63,241 bases of DNA from Planctomycetales bacterium. GTDB taxonomy: Bacteria; Planctomycetota; Planctomycetia; Pirellulales; Lacipirellulaceae. A program made the position numbers and the translations under genes. Shown in pieces: positions 54,173 to 62,162 of the stretch (the first letter of the stretch is position 1; the number at the start of each line of letters is the position of its first letter). The notes under the pieces are model-generated. The model saw nothing but the letters and a program-made list of their open reading frames with translations, searched no databases and had not been told where the DNA came from. Location: contig JAGQOU010000041.1 in assembly GCA_020427145.1 (NCBI GenBank), forward strand, positions 1 through 63,241, in the 5' to 3' direction.

Positions 54173-55708
54173 TCAAAACCCCCGCCCGTTGGTGAACCCG
54201 CGGCGGCGGAAGGTCGGCCGGCCGCTCGTTTCGCGGTTCTCGCGGCGGATCGGTTCGCGGCGCTCCATGCCGCGGCGGGCCGATTGGCGCATCGCTTCGC
54301 CCGCCACGTCGGTCAGCACGCGGAAGAGCACGTAGGACATCTCGCTGCCAAGAATATCGCCGATGCCACCGCCCCCTCCGCCTCCGCCGCCGGACGACGG
54401 CTGCTCGTGCCACATCGGCGTGAACCGTTGGTGCTGGCGGATCGCGGCCCACAGTTGTTCGCCAGTCAGCCGCCCGTCGAGAAACGCCTGCACGTGCCCG
54501 CCCGCGTCGAACGCCGGATCAAACACCGAACGCTGCGAGTCGAACTCCGCCGACCGAAAATTCTGCAGCACCGACTGCAGCCCCGACAGCTTGACGTCCC
54601 ACGCCTGCCGCTCCGCGGCCAACGAGCTGCCGTGCCCGCGGGCGTCGTCGAGCTGGCTCGACAGCCACGTCAACTCGGCGACAATTGCGTCGTCCCTGCG
54701 ATCGGGCGTGGCCATCGACTCGCTCTGCAGCCGCGTCTCGTGCATGTTTCCCAGAAACGTCTTCATGCGGTCGACGGCCTGTTCGTAAAACTCGTTCCGC
54801 TTCCCCTCCAGCCGCATCAGTTCTTCCTGCTTCGCCAGCAACTGGTCCTGCTCGCCGGCGATCGACTTGACGAGTTCATCGCGCTCGGCGCCCAGTTGCT
54901 GCCCGGCGCGCATCACCGTAGTCAGGCCGATCTCGTCGCTCACATGGTCTTCGATCGCCTCGACCTGTTCCATCAGGTCGTTGAATTGCAGGCGACGCCG
55001 GTCGACTTCCTGAGCCATCAGTTCCGGCGTGGCCTTGAGAAAGTGGTACCCGCGCCGCGCCGCGGGGTAGTCGATCAGCTTGGCGACCCAGCGATCCATC
55101 CGCTTGGTCCACCCCTCGGCCTGGTACGCCGCCGTGCCATAGCCGGCGTCCCACAGATACATGAACAACTTGCTGTTCTCGTATGAGGGAAGCTTCTCGG
55201 CCGCCTCGGCTTGGATTTCCGCCACGCGCGCTTCGTTGCGCTGCAGCTCCTGCTCGGCGTCCAGCGCGCGGGCCGAGAGCGTCTGAAACTCCTCGCTGCC
55301 GTGCAACCGCTCGGAGAGCAACTCCTCCAGTCGCTCGCGCTCGGCGACTTTTTCGTTGAGCTCGTCGGTCACCCGCTTCAGTTCGGCTTCCAGGTGTTCG
55401 ACCTGCCGCTCGCAACCGGCCGACTCGTCGTGCAGTTGCTGCTGCCGCCGTTGCTTGCGGGCGAACACCTCCAGCAAGTCGTCGCGCACCTCGACAAAAG
55501 TGCTTTGAATCGACGCCAGCGTGATGTCGGGCAGGTAGTGTTGGGCCAGGTCCATCAGGGCCGTGCCGCGGCGCTCGACCAGTTCGCCGATCTTGCCGTC
55601 GAGCTCGCGCATTCCCGCGACGTGCTCGTCGACCTGGCGGCGAATCCGATCGACGGCCTGCGCGAGCGTCTGCTCGACCCCGGCCCCTGAGAGGACGTTC
55701 AATCCCAT
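54173..55708 (-). CDS. Long coiled-coil hypothetical protein with Gly-run and Arg-rich tail
   Basis: A 511-residue protein, mostly helical with heptad-rich stretches at about 80-180 and 235-330 (for example LEAELKRVTDELNEKVAERE). A distinct central part YLWDAGYGTAAYQAEGWTKR at about 188-207 is conserved-looking and globular. Near the C-terminus a run of nine Gly is followed by IGDILGSEMSYVLFRVLTDV and an Arg-rich tail. No signal peptide. The start overlaps the last 10 nt of the DUF6384 gene, so the two are translationally coupled. Function unknown; a structural or scaffold role beside a membrane protein is plausible. Confidence 0.75.
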   Translation of the reverse strand: MGLNVLSGAGVEQTLAQAVDRIRRQVDEHVAGMRELDGKIGELVERRGTALMDLAQHYLPDITLASIQSTFVEVRDDLLEVFARKQRRQQQLHDESAGCERQVEHLEAELKRVTDELNEKVAERERLEELLSERLHGSEEFQTLSARALDAEQELQRNEARVAEIQAEAAEKLPSYENSKLFMYLWDAGYGTAAYQAEGWTKRMDRWVAKLIDYPAARRGYHFLKATPELMAQEVDRRRLQFNDLMEQVEAIEDHVSDEIGLTTVMRAGQQLGAERDELVKSIAGEQDQLLAKQEELMRLEGKRNEFYEQAVDRMKTFLGNMHETRLQSESMATPDRRDDAIVAELTWLSSQLDDARGHGSSLAAERQAWDVKLSGLQSVLQNFRSAEFDSQRSVFDPAFDAGGHVQAFLDGRLTGEQLWAAIRQHQRFTPMWHEQPSSGGGGGGGGGIGDILGSEMSYVLFRVLTDVAGEAMRQSARRGMERREPIRRENRETSGRPTFRRRGFTNGRGF

Positions 55709-56718
55709 GACGTAATCTGCCCCATCCGCTCGATTGGCTGCCCGCCGGCGCCCGGCAATTCAATTCGCAGCTCGCGCTCGCCGCGCCGCTTCGCGCCAAA
55801 CGTGTTTTCGTCGAGCAAGCCGTCAGCTTGCTTGTCGGCGGCCAAGCGGTCAAACACTTCCTGGGGCACCTGCTCCGCCCAGCGGCTCACGCGCTCCGTC
55901 TGGCCCGTCTCGCGGTTGCGAATCGGCACTTTCACCGGGTTGCCCTGCGCGTCGGTCGCCTCGACGAACACGTAGAACCCCGACGTGCGCGTCCCCTGTT
56001 CGTCGTTCCACTCGCGCTCGATCGCCGACTGCTCGTCGGCCCCCGCGGGAATCGACAGCGTGTAGTCCTGCATCAACGCGGCGCTCAGCGCGTCGACCTC
56101 GGCCAACACCTGATCGAGTTGGGCGAGATCCTGCTGCTCGGCGGCCACCTGCGCCGCGGCGAGCAATGCGGCGGCCTCGTCCCTGATCGCGGGGTCGGCC
56201 GCCACGTCGTCGATCGTCTCCACCGCCGCCGCCACCGCCGACACCTTATTAGCCGCCTGCAGCGAATCGCGCCGCTTGCCCGGCAGCAGCCCGGCGAAGA
56301 ACATGCCCCACAGCACGGCCGCGGCCACCACCAGCGCGGCGGCGATCTTGAGAATCGGCCCCCGGCGCACGTACACATGCGCGACCATCGTCCGCCAGCT
56401 GTGCGGCGGCTCGGCAAATTTGTGCATCCGGTCGTAGTACTGCTCGACCGCCGCGTCGACCTCGGCCTCGCTGACCGTGTCGCCGCTCACGCGGGCCGCC
56501 TCCATCAGCCGCTCGCGCAGCTTGGCCTTGATCTGGTCGATGTTCAGCTGCTCTTCGACCAACGCGCGTTCCTTGCGCAGCGTGGTGGCCACGTCCATGA
56601 TGCGCGTCATCTCGGCCAGGCTCAGCCGCTCGCCGGACGGCAGCCCGTCGCTGTCAATCGCAGCCTGATCGCGCCGCGAGTCGTCGTCGGGAGCGGATTG
56701 AATTTGCTCTGCGGGCAT
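55699..56718 (-). CDS. DUF6384-like single-pass membrane protein
   Basis: A 339-residue protein. An N-terminal cytoplasmic helical region contains LSLAEMTRIMDVATTLRKER and a Glu/Arg-rich helix, as in DUF6384 proteins; one transmembrane helix follows at about 126-146 (LKIAAALVVAAAVLWGMFFA); the remainder is a helical stretch and a beta-rich domain (TSGFYVFVEATDAQGNPVKV). ATG 56718 is chosen since upstream in-frame sequence runs through the dispersed repeat. The stop overlaps the coiled-coil gene by 10 nt. The family assignment is from memory of its N-terminal pattern; function is unknown. Confidence 0.7.
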   Translation of the reverse strand: MPAEQIQSAPDDDSRRDQAAIDSDGLPSGERLSLAEMTRIMDVATTLRKERALVEEQLNIDQIKAKLRERLMEAARVSGDTVSEAEVDAAVEQYYDRMHKFAEPPHSWRTMVAHVYVRRGPILKIAAALVVAAAVLWGMFFAGLLPGKRRDSLQAANKVSAVAAAVETIDDVAADPAIRDEAAALLAAAQVAAEQQDLAQLDQVLAEVDALSAALMQDYTLSIPAGADEQSAIEREWNDEQGTRTSGFYVFVEATDAQGNPVKVPIRNRETGQTERVSRWAEQVPQEVFDRLAADKQADGLLDENTFGAKRRGERELRIELPGAGGQPIERMGQITSWD

Positions 56719-56746
56719 CGCGATTGTGGACCGGGAGGGGATGAAT

Positions 56747-56783
56747 GGGGTGGCTGGGGACGCAGCGCAGCGGAGCCCCCAGG
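56747..56783 (+). repeat. Dispersed GC-rich repeat, copy B
   Basis: GGGGTGGCTGGGGACGCAGC, continuing GCAGCGGAGCCCCCAGG. It is in opposite orientation to copy C at 57017-57054. Confidence 0.7.
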
Positions 56784-57016
56784 GACGCACGCCGCCGCCG
56801 AGCACAACTGTTGGCACGGCGGCGAAGCGTGGTAAGCTGATTTCCTTGCTGGAAACGGCCCCGCCAACGGCCACGCGCCGGTCTCGGCGTCGCAAGTCTC
56901 CAGTTTACCAAACCCCGCTCTGCAAAACAGCTAGCCCGCCCCGCGCGGTCGTCATGACGTTGGAACGCAAAATATAGAGTGGCCGGCGACGACCGCGGGG
57001 CCCCCCCGGTGAGATT

Positions 57017-57054
57017 CCCGGGGGCTCCGCTGCGCTGCGTCCCCAGCCGCCCCC
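57017..57054 (-). repeat. Dispersed GC-rich repeat, copy C
   Basis: CCCGGGGGCTCCGCTGCGCT, continuing GCGTCCCCAGCCGCCCC, the reverse complement form of copy B with only a few differences. Confidence 0.7.
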
Positions 57055-57148
57055 GCTTTGTTCAACTGGCGGCGCTGTCCGCCGCGCGCCCCGTCCGTTC
57101 TCATTCAAGCGAATCGCACAGTCACATCCCTTACCGCGGAGCCCGACC

Positions 57149-58366
57149 ATGGCCGCTCAAACCCAAACCGAATCCGCCCCCGCGCCGACCCAATCCAAGA
57201 GCAAGGGCTATCTCGACAAAGCCGTCGACGTGCTGGAGAAGTTCGGCCTGAAAGCGGGCGAAGCCCCGCAAGCCGAGCTGATCCGCCTGCTGGAAGAAGT
57301 TCGCCACGTCGACGAGGCCAAGGCGCTGGCCATCGCCAACACGATCAAGTACATGAGCACCTTCAACCAGCTGGTGCGCGACAACGTCGAGAACATCAAC
57401 GTCGGCAATCGCTATCTGCAGATTAGCCAGATGTTCGATTCGATCCGCGAAGACTCGAAGAACCTCATCCACCAGCTGGAAGACGGCAAGATCGGCTTCA
57501 CCGAAAAGATGGCCAACCTGTGGATGAAGCTCCGCCGCGGCACGCCCTCGGCCCGGTTCGAAGACATCGTCGAGGTCTACAAAGACGTCTGCAAAGACAC
57601 CAAGGACCAGCTGGTGCGCGAACAGACGATCATGGACGCGTACATCGATTTTCGGTTCGCGCTCAAGGAAGCAGAAATCCTCGGCCGCGAGTTGCTCGAA
57701 GCCCAGCTGCCGCACCTGGACAAGGCCAAGCAGGAGCTGGCCGACGCCCAAAAAGCGGTCGACGAGTACACGGGCGGCGACGAAAGCCAGCAGTCGCGCC
57801 TGGAGCTGGCCCGCGACGAAGCGAACTCCAACTTTCTCAAAGAGGACCGCACCTATCAGCTGCTCAAGGACATCGCCGAGAACCTGTCGATCGGCTACGA
57901 CGTCGGCGAGACGCTGGTCACCAAGCTCAAGCAGACCCACGACGTCAAAGACCAGGTCTACCGCCGCGCTGTCACGTTCTTTACGACCAACGAGCACGTG
58001 TTCACCATCCTCGGCACGGTGTACACCTCGCAGCAGGGCCTGCACGAAGCGACCCAAAGCACCGAGGCGCTCAAAGAGGGCGTGAACAAGTCGCTGGAAG
58101 ACGTCGCCGACCTGGGCCGCGAGCTGGAACGCGCCGCGCTGAAAGCCGGCTACGGCTCGACGGTCAGCCCCGAGTCGCTGGAGAAACTCGTCACCGCGAT
58201 CAGCGACTACCAGGTCGAGTCGCTGCAAATGATCGCCGAGCTGCGCAAAGAGAGCGAAGAAAACGCCAAACAAATCCGCAAGGTCGTCGAGGCGGGGAAG
58301 AAACGCTACCAGGAAACGCTGGAAAAGTTCGCCCGCGGGGAAGAGGTGACGGCCAGCGAACAGTAA
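57149..58366 (+). CDS. TelA-like coiled-coil cytoplasmic protein
   Basis: A 405-residue, almost entirely helical, charged protein without signal peptide. Blocks such as NINVGNRYLQISQMFDSIRE, LEDGKIGFTEKMANLWMKLR and a long C-terminal run TILGTVYTSQQGLHEATQST followed by EALKEGVNKSLEDVA recall the toxic-anion-resistance TelA family, in which the C-terminal helices have the same Ala/Glu/Lys phrasing; the match is by eye. It is transcribed divergently from the DUF6384/coiled-coil pair across a 430-nt region. Highly biased, clean codon use suggests good expression. Function unknown. Confidence 0.72.
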   Translation: MAAQTQTESAPAPTQSKSKGYLDKAVDVLEKFGLKAGEAPQAELIRLLEEVRHVDEAKALAIANTIKYMSTFNQLVRDNVENINVGNRYLQISQMFDSIREDSKNLIHQLEDGKIGFTEKMANLWMKLRRGTPSARFEDIVEVYKDVCKDTKDQLVREQTIMDAYIDFRFALKEAEILGRELLEAQLPHLDKAKQELADAQKAVDEYTGGDESQQSRLELARDEANSNFLKEDRTYQLLKDIAENLSIGYDVGETLVTKLKQTHDVKDQVYRRAVTFFTTNEHVFTILGTVYTSQQGLHEATQSTEALKEGVNKSLEDVADLGRELERAALKAGYGSTVSPESLEKLVTAISDYQVESLQMIAELRKESEENAKQIRKVVEAGKKRYQETLEKFARGEEVTASEQ

Positions 58367-58758
58367 CCGCGCCGGATCGTCTCGCACAATGACGCCAAGA
58401 CCCAATTTCGAAAAGCAACCGCTCGGGATGGGGCGCCTCAACGCTTCCCAACGCGGCCAACATCGATCGCGTCCCTATTTAGCCGCCGGTCATTGACCGG
58501 CGGCTAAGTGTCACAATGCGACGAACTGATGGCGAGGACCGAACTCCGGCTGGCCTGTCATGCAGCGCCCCGCACGTCGCTCATCATTCCACACCTGTCG
58601 TGTCCGCGGCATCGCGGGCGCTCAGAAGCCCCGAATGAAGCTCGCGCCGCCGGACCTCCCCGAGCATGGCGCCCGACCGAAGGGAAACAACTAGGCTCGC
58701 AAATGCCCGACGGCTGGACTACATTCGACGGGCCACCGCCCTCGTGAGTCCGTGATTG
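58367..58758. other. Intergenic region with palindrome
   Basis: Holds the near-perfect palindrome at 58479-58507 and otherwise nothing recognised. The promoter of the ion channel gene is expected in its second half. Confidence 0.4.
58479..58507. repeat. 29-bp palindrome
   Basis: TTAGCCGCCGGTCA and TGACCGGCGGCTAA flank a single T, giving a perfect 14-bp inverted repeat. There is no T-run on either side, so it is not a classic terminator on its own, though it lies 113 nt after the TelA-like stop. Confidence 0.7.
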
Positions 58759-59469
58759 ATGCGCGACAAACTCAAGGCCATCGTCGAACAATCTGGCACG
58801 CCCGCGGGCTTCGCGTTCGCCATGTCAGTGCAGGCGCTGATCGTGCTGTCGCTTGTCACGTTTTCGATCGAGACGCTGCCAAACCTGTCGCCGGCAACCC
58901 GACGAATTCTGTGGTGGGTCGAAGCAGCGACCGTGGGGCTCTTTACCCTCGAGTTTCTGCTTCGCCTGTGGGTTGCCGACCGGCCGTCGCAGTACGCCTT
59001 CAGCTTCTTCGGAATGGTCGACTTGGCGGCGATTCTGCCATTTTACCTCGCGTCGGGATTTGACCTGCGAGCGATTCGCTCGTTCCGCTTGCTGCGGCTG
59101 TTTCGTCTCATCAAACTCGCCCGCTACAGCAAAGCAGTTCGCCGCTTCCATCGAGCATTGATCTTAGCCAGGGAAGAATTGGTGCTCTTCTTTTGCGTCG
59201 CGTCGATCTTGCTCTACCTGTCGGCCGTCGGCATTTACTTCTTCGAGAATGAAGCGCAGCCCAAGGCGTTCGCCTCGGTATTCCACAGCTTGTGGTGGGC
59301 AGTCTGCACGCTCACAACGGTCGGGTACGGCGACGTCTATCCGATCACCGTCGGCGGGCGGATATTCACGTTCGCCGTACTGGCGGTCGGCCTTGGCGTC
59401 GTCGCAGTCCCGGCCGGCATCGTCGCGTCAGCCTTGTCGGCAGCGAGAGATACCGACCGCAAGGTTTGA
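58759..59469 (+). CDS. Voltage-gated potassium channel (Kv-like, six TM)
   Basis: A 236-residue ion channel subunit. Four voltage-sensor helices include an Arg-rich S4 (RAIRSFRLLRLFRLIKLARY). The pore has the K+ selectivity filter TVGYGD at 187-192 between two helices. Tetramer formation in the inner membrane is expected. ATG 58759 is used; a TTG directly upstream is in frame. There is no cytoplasmic RCK or cNMP domain, so gating is probably by voltage alone. Confidence 0.95.
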   Translation: MRDKLKAIVEQSGTPAGFAFAMSVQALIVLSLVTFSIETLPNLSPATRRILWWVEAATVGLFTLEFLLRLWVADRPSQYAFSFFGMVDLAAILPFYLASGFDLRAIRSFRLLRLFRLIKLARYSKAVRRFHRALILAREELVLFFCVASILLYLSAVGIYFFENEAQPKAFASVFHSLWWAVCTLTTVGYGDVYPITVGGRIFTFAVLAVGLGVVAVPAGIVASALSAARDTDRKV

Positions 59470-59936
59470 ACCGAATACCTTCACGCTTTTTTTCTATGCA
59501 CGACAAGGATTGAACGATGGCGACCGCTTCTTGAAACAACACGCCCACGCCGCCGGACCTCTGCGAAAATGGCGCCCGGCGCACCGCGGCGGCCCAGTCT
59601 GGAAATCAAGCCATCAGGAGACAATCCGCGACATCGGTTCCTGACACCTTTTTTACCCTGGCTGAGTGTGAACCGGCAGGCATTCAATCTAGCCGGGGCT
59701 TGAGTTCCTTCGCCTAGCACTCTATCGCGTCTCTGCTTGGGCCGAGACCGAGCCGATCTATGGCAAGCCCTGGAAGGAGTCACAGGCGAAGGGGGGAGGC
59801 ACGCAAGACGGCGGCAAGGCAAGGGAGGGTTCTGGATCAAGCGTCGTGAAGTCAACAGCCATTGGTTAGAATGCGACCCAAGGGTCAGTTCCAGAGTACG
59901 CTACGGCAAACAGGTCACTCTTGACGTTTTGCAAGC
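59470..59936. other. Intergenic region with RAYT-type motif remnant
   Basis: No gene is supported. At 59636-59654 it contains GGTTCCTGACACCTTTTTT, which resembles a terminal motif of another RAYT/REP class in planctomycetes (from memory). Only one copy was seen here, with no facing partner. Confidence 0.35.
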
Positions 59937-60467
59937 ATGACGGAATCCATAGCAAACAAGAAACGCCGGTTTCGATTCAGCCTGGCATTTGTGCTGGTTG
60001 TCTTCGCCGTGACTGCGGTACTGCTCACGTTTGGTCGGACGGCATACGATTGGTATTCCACAATTCCAACCATTCCATTAGCTGATGTCGTGGCATCATT
60101 CAATTCCCGGTCTGCGAGCGATCCAGTCGGACAACACGAATCCCCTCTCACAGAACAGGAGATCGTTGATGCGATCCGTTTGCAATTGCCGAATCTCCGT
60201 GCGAGTAATCAGGTAAAGGCAATTCTCTCCAAGATCGCAAGTACGAAACAGCTTCCACATGATGCGAGGGTGTACGCAATGTCTGGTTGGACATTGCGAG
60301 ATGGGACACACTACACGGTTTGGTGGATCAATCTTGACGTGAAGGTCGGATCCAACTCAGGATTCGGCCTGCGAATCCGAGAGAATAACCAGCCGACTGC
60401 AAAGCCGCTTGACGAACCGAAGCTGGAACGCAGAAACTCATCTTGGGTACGAAAACCGTCGCAGTAA
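59937..60467 (+). CDS. Membrane-anchored hypothetical protein, 176 aa
   Basis: A basic N-terminus KKRRFRFSLAF leads into one transmembrane helix (about 14-33), the anchor pattern common in small planctomycete proteins; the rest is a soluble domain with LTEQEIVDAIRLQLPNL and YTVWWINLDVKV. The gene is clearly AT-richer than its surroundings. It may belong to the accessory gene pool. No family recognised. Confidence 0.7.
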   Translation: MTESIANKKRRFRFSLAFVLVVFAVTAVLLTFGRTAYDWYSTIPTIPLADVVASFNSRSASDPVGQHESPLTEQEIVDAIRLQLPNLRASNQVKAILSKIASTKQLPHDARVYAMSGWTLRDGTHYTVWWINLDVKVGSNSGFGLRIRENNQPTAKPLDEPKLERRNSSWVRKPSQ

Positions 60468-61105
60468 GAAGAATTCAGTTGGCGCGCCGCTCCGATGCCA
60501 ACTCCTCGCTCCAAATTGTGCCATGTCGGCAGCGTCTCAACAGCACGGCTTACCTGCCAGTCCCCGCTGGGGGCACTTCGATATTCGCCGTTAGGACTGC
60601 CGGCGCCACAACGGACCTGTGCAGACGGGGGGGCTGGCTCCCAGCCGCGTGCCTCCGCGGGCTTATCCAGCAGTACGAAGTTCATATAGTACGTTGCGCG
60701 AAGCGCACCGCGCCAGGCCACGGCTGCCGCTGCTTTGGTACATTGCGTTTCGCTCTGCGCACCTTGCTTCGCGCTAGCTCTCGCGCCCGGTGCGGCGCAG
60801 CCGCAAGAGGCGGCGACCACGGGCCATGGCTCACTCTCTGCCGACGGCGATTCCCCTAGGGAATCAAGATGGCCCCAGGCTAACCGCTGGCCGCGGCAAC
60901 CCTCGCCTGTAGGCGGCAACGCCTTCGGCGTACGTGCCGTCGGGCGCCGAACTCCGGGCGCCCGCGCCCCATTTCTCGGCATTTTGCCGTCTTCTCGAAA
61001 ACGCTGTCAGGATCGGTCCCCCGGCGCGCGTCTAGTAGAATGAGGCCTCTCGGCGCCCCAACCGGCAATTTCACCTCGGCCACATTTCGTCAGACCGCGG
61101 CCCTC
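60468..61105. other. Intergenic region
   Basis: No convincing gene in 638 nt. It contains GATTCCCCTAGGGAATC at 60849-60865, a short palindrome similar to the one at 21733-21745. The frames here translate to Arg/Ala/Ser-rich chance sequence. The sigma-factor promoter is expected near the end. Confidence 0.4.
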
Positions 61106-61699
61106 ATGGACAACGCCATCGACGATCCTGCCACGACGAGGCCGGGGCTGAGCTGCGCGGCTTCGACGTTGATGGAAAGGCTGGCGGCGGGCGACAAGAC
61201 GGCGATGAACGAGCTGGTGGCCGAGTACGGACCCGCCTTGCATCGGTTGGTCGGCCGACTGACGGGGTGGGCGAGTGACGCCGACGATTTGCTGCAAGAA
61301 GTCCTGATCACGGCTTGGCGCAAGGCGAATCGTTACCACGGGTCGGGGTCGTTGGAGGGCTGGCTGCGGCGGCTGGCGATCAACGTGTGCCACAGCCGCC
61401 TGCGAGCCCTCGGCAAGCTGAGTCGTCGATTCCAATCGTCGGCCGATTTGGACGCCGTACCAACGGGTGAACCGCATACGCCGACGGCCCGAGAAGAAGC
61501 GTTGGCGGCGACGTTCGGCAAACTTCGCCAGGCCGATCGCTCCGTACTTGTGCTGTATTACATGGAAAACCTATCTGGCGAAGAAGTCGCCGCCGCGTTG
61601 AACATTCGCGCCGAGGCGTTTCACGCCCGCCTCAGTCGAGCGCGAGCACGGCTGCGCGAGCTGATCGAATCCCACGAAAGGGCGCATCCCGAGCGGTAG
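61106..61699 (+). CDS. ECF-type RNA polymerase sigma factor
   Basis: A 197-residue sigma-70 family protein with region 2 (ALHRLVGRLTGWASDADDLL followed by QEVLITAWRKANRY, with the DADDLLQEV core) and region 4 (LRQADRSVLVLYYMENLSGE and EVAAALNIRAEAFHARLSRA). It directs RNA polymerase to alternative promoters, usually under control of a membrane anti-sigma factor. ATG 61106 is chosen; ATG 61040 is in frame. The next gene begins 2 nt after the stop and looks like such an anti-sigma partner. Confidence 0.92.
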   Translation: MDNAIDDPATTRPGLSCAASTLMERLAAGDKTAMNELVAEYGPALHRLVGRLTGWASDADDLLQEVLITAWRKANRYHGSGSLEGWLRRLAINVCHSRLRALGKLSRRFQSSADLDAVPTGEPHTPTAREEALAATFGKLRQADRSVLVLYYMENLSGEEVAAALNIRAEAFHARLSRARARLRELIESHERAHPER

Positions 61700-61701
61700 A
61701 T

Positions 61702-62127
61702 ATGGACAAGCGGGAAGAACAACTTATTGAATCGTTGCGATCGCTTGACGCGGGCGCAGCGTTCAACCCCGACGCCACCGCGGCGGCCGTGCTGGCGAAA
61801 GTGCGCCAGCGACGGCGGCGGCGCTCGACGTGGGGCGCGGTGGCCGGGGCGACGGCGCTGGCCCTGCTGGCGTGGCGTGCGGCGCCATCGCGCGGGCCGG
61901 CCGAGCCGACGGCTCCCCCGGTCGTCGCCAAGTCCTCCGATCCGGAACGCGAAATCACCCAACTGCGGCAGGAAATCGCCCTGCTCAAGGAGCAACTGGC
62001 GCTGGCGGAGCAGGCGGTCCTCATGACGGCCCAGGAGGCCCGCAATCGGCAAATGATCGCTCGCATCAATGAGAACCGCTACGCCGAGTGTCGTTTGGAA
62101 GCGCTCCGGCGCCTGGCCGCGAAGTAA
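61702..62127 (+). CDS. Putative anti-sigma-like membrane protein
   Basis: A 141-residue protein with a cytoplasmic N-terminal 40 residues, a single transmembrane helix (about 44-58, GAVAGATALALLAWRAA) after an RRRRR stop-transfer cluster, and a coiled-coil C-terminus (EREITQLRQEIALLKEQLAL). It follows the sigma gene by 2 nt. Size, topology and coupling match anti-sigma regulators, though no zinc anti-sigma HxxxCxxC motif is present. The assignment is by context. Confidence 0.65.
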   Translation: MDKREEQLIESLRSLDAGAAFNPDATAAAVLAKVRQRRRRRSTWGAVAGATALALLAWRAAPSRGPAEPTAPPVVAKSSDPEREITQLRQEIALLKEQLALAEQAVLMTAQEARNRQMIARINENRYAECRLEALRRLAAK

Positions 62128-62162
62128 CGATTCCCCCCATATTCTTACCCAAGGAATGTGCC

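Larger units (their letters stand above)
56719..57148. other. Divergent regulatory region bracketed by inverted repeats
   Basis: Shared promoter region between the reverse DUF6384/coiled-coil pair and the forward TelA-like gene. It holds dispersed repeats B and C in opposite orientation, with about 233 nt between them that include a relatively AT-rich patch (AACGCAAAATATAGAGTGG near 56963-56981), where ATATAG could be a -10 for the forward gene. No coding sequence is supported. Confidence 0.45.

Noticed and set aside
57131..58441. 436-codon minus-strand frame antisense to the TelA-like gene
   Set aside because: Phe/Leu/Val-rich mirror of a charged coiled-coil gene; no start context and no domain.
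60443..60859. 138-codon frame in the gap before the sigma factor
   Set aside because: Composition is Arg/Ala/Gly-rich, overlaps the end of the preceding gene in another frame, and has no Shine-Dalgarno or domain.
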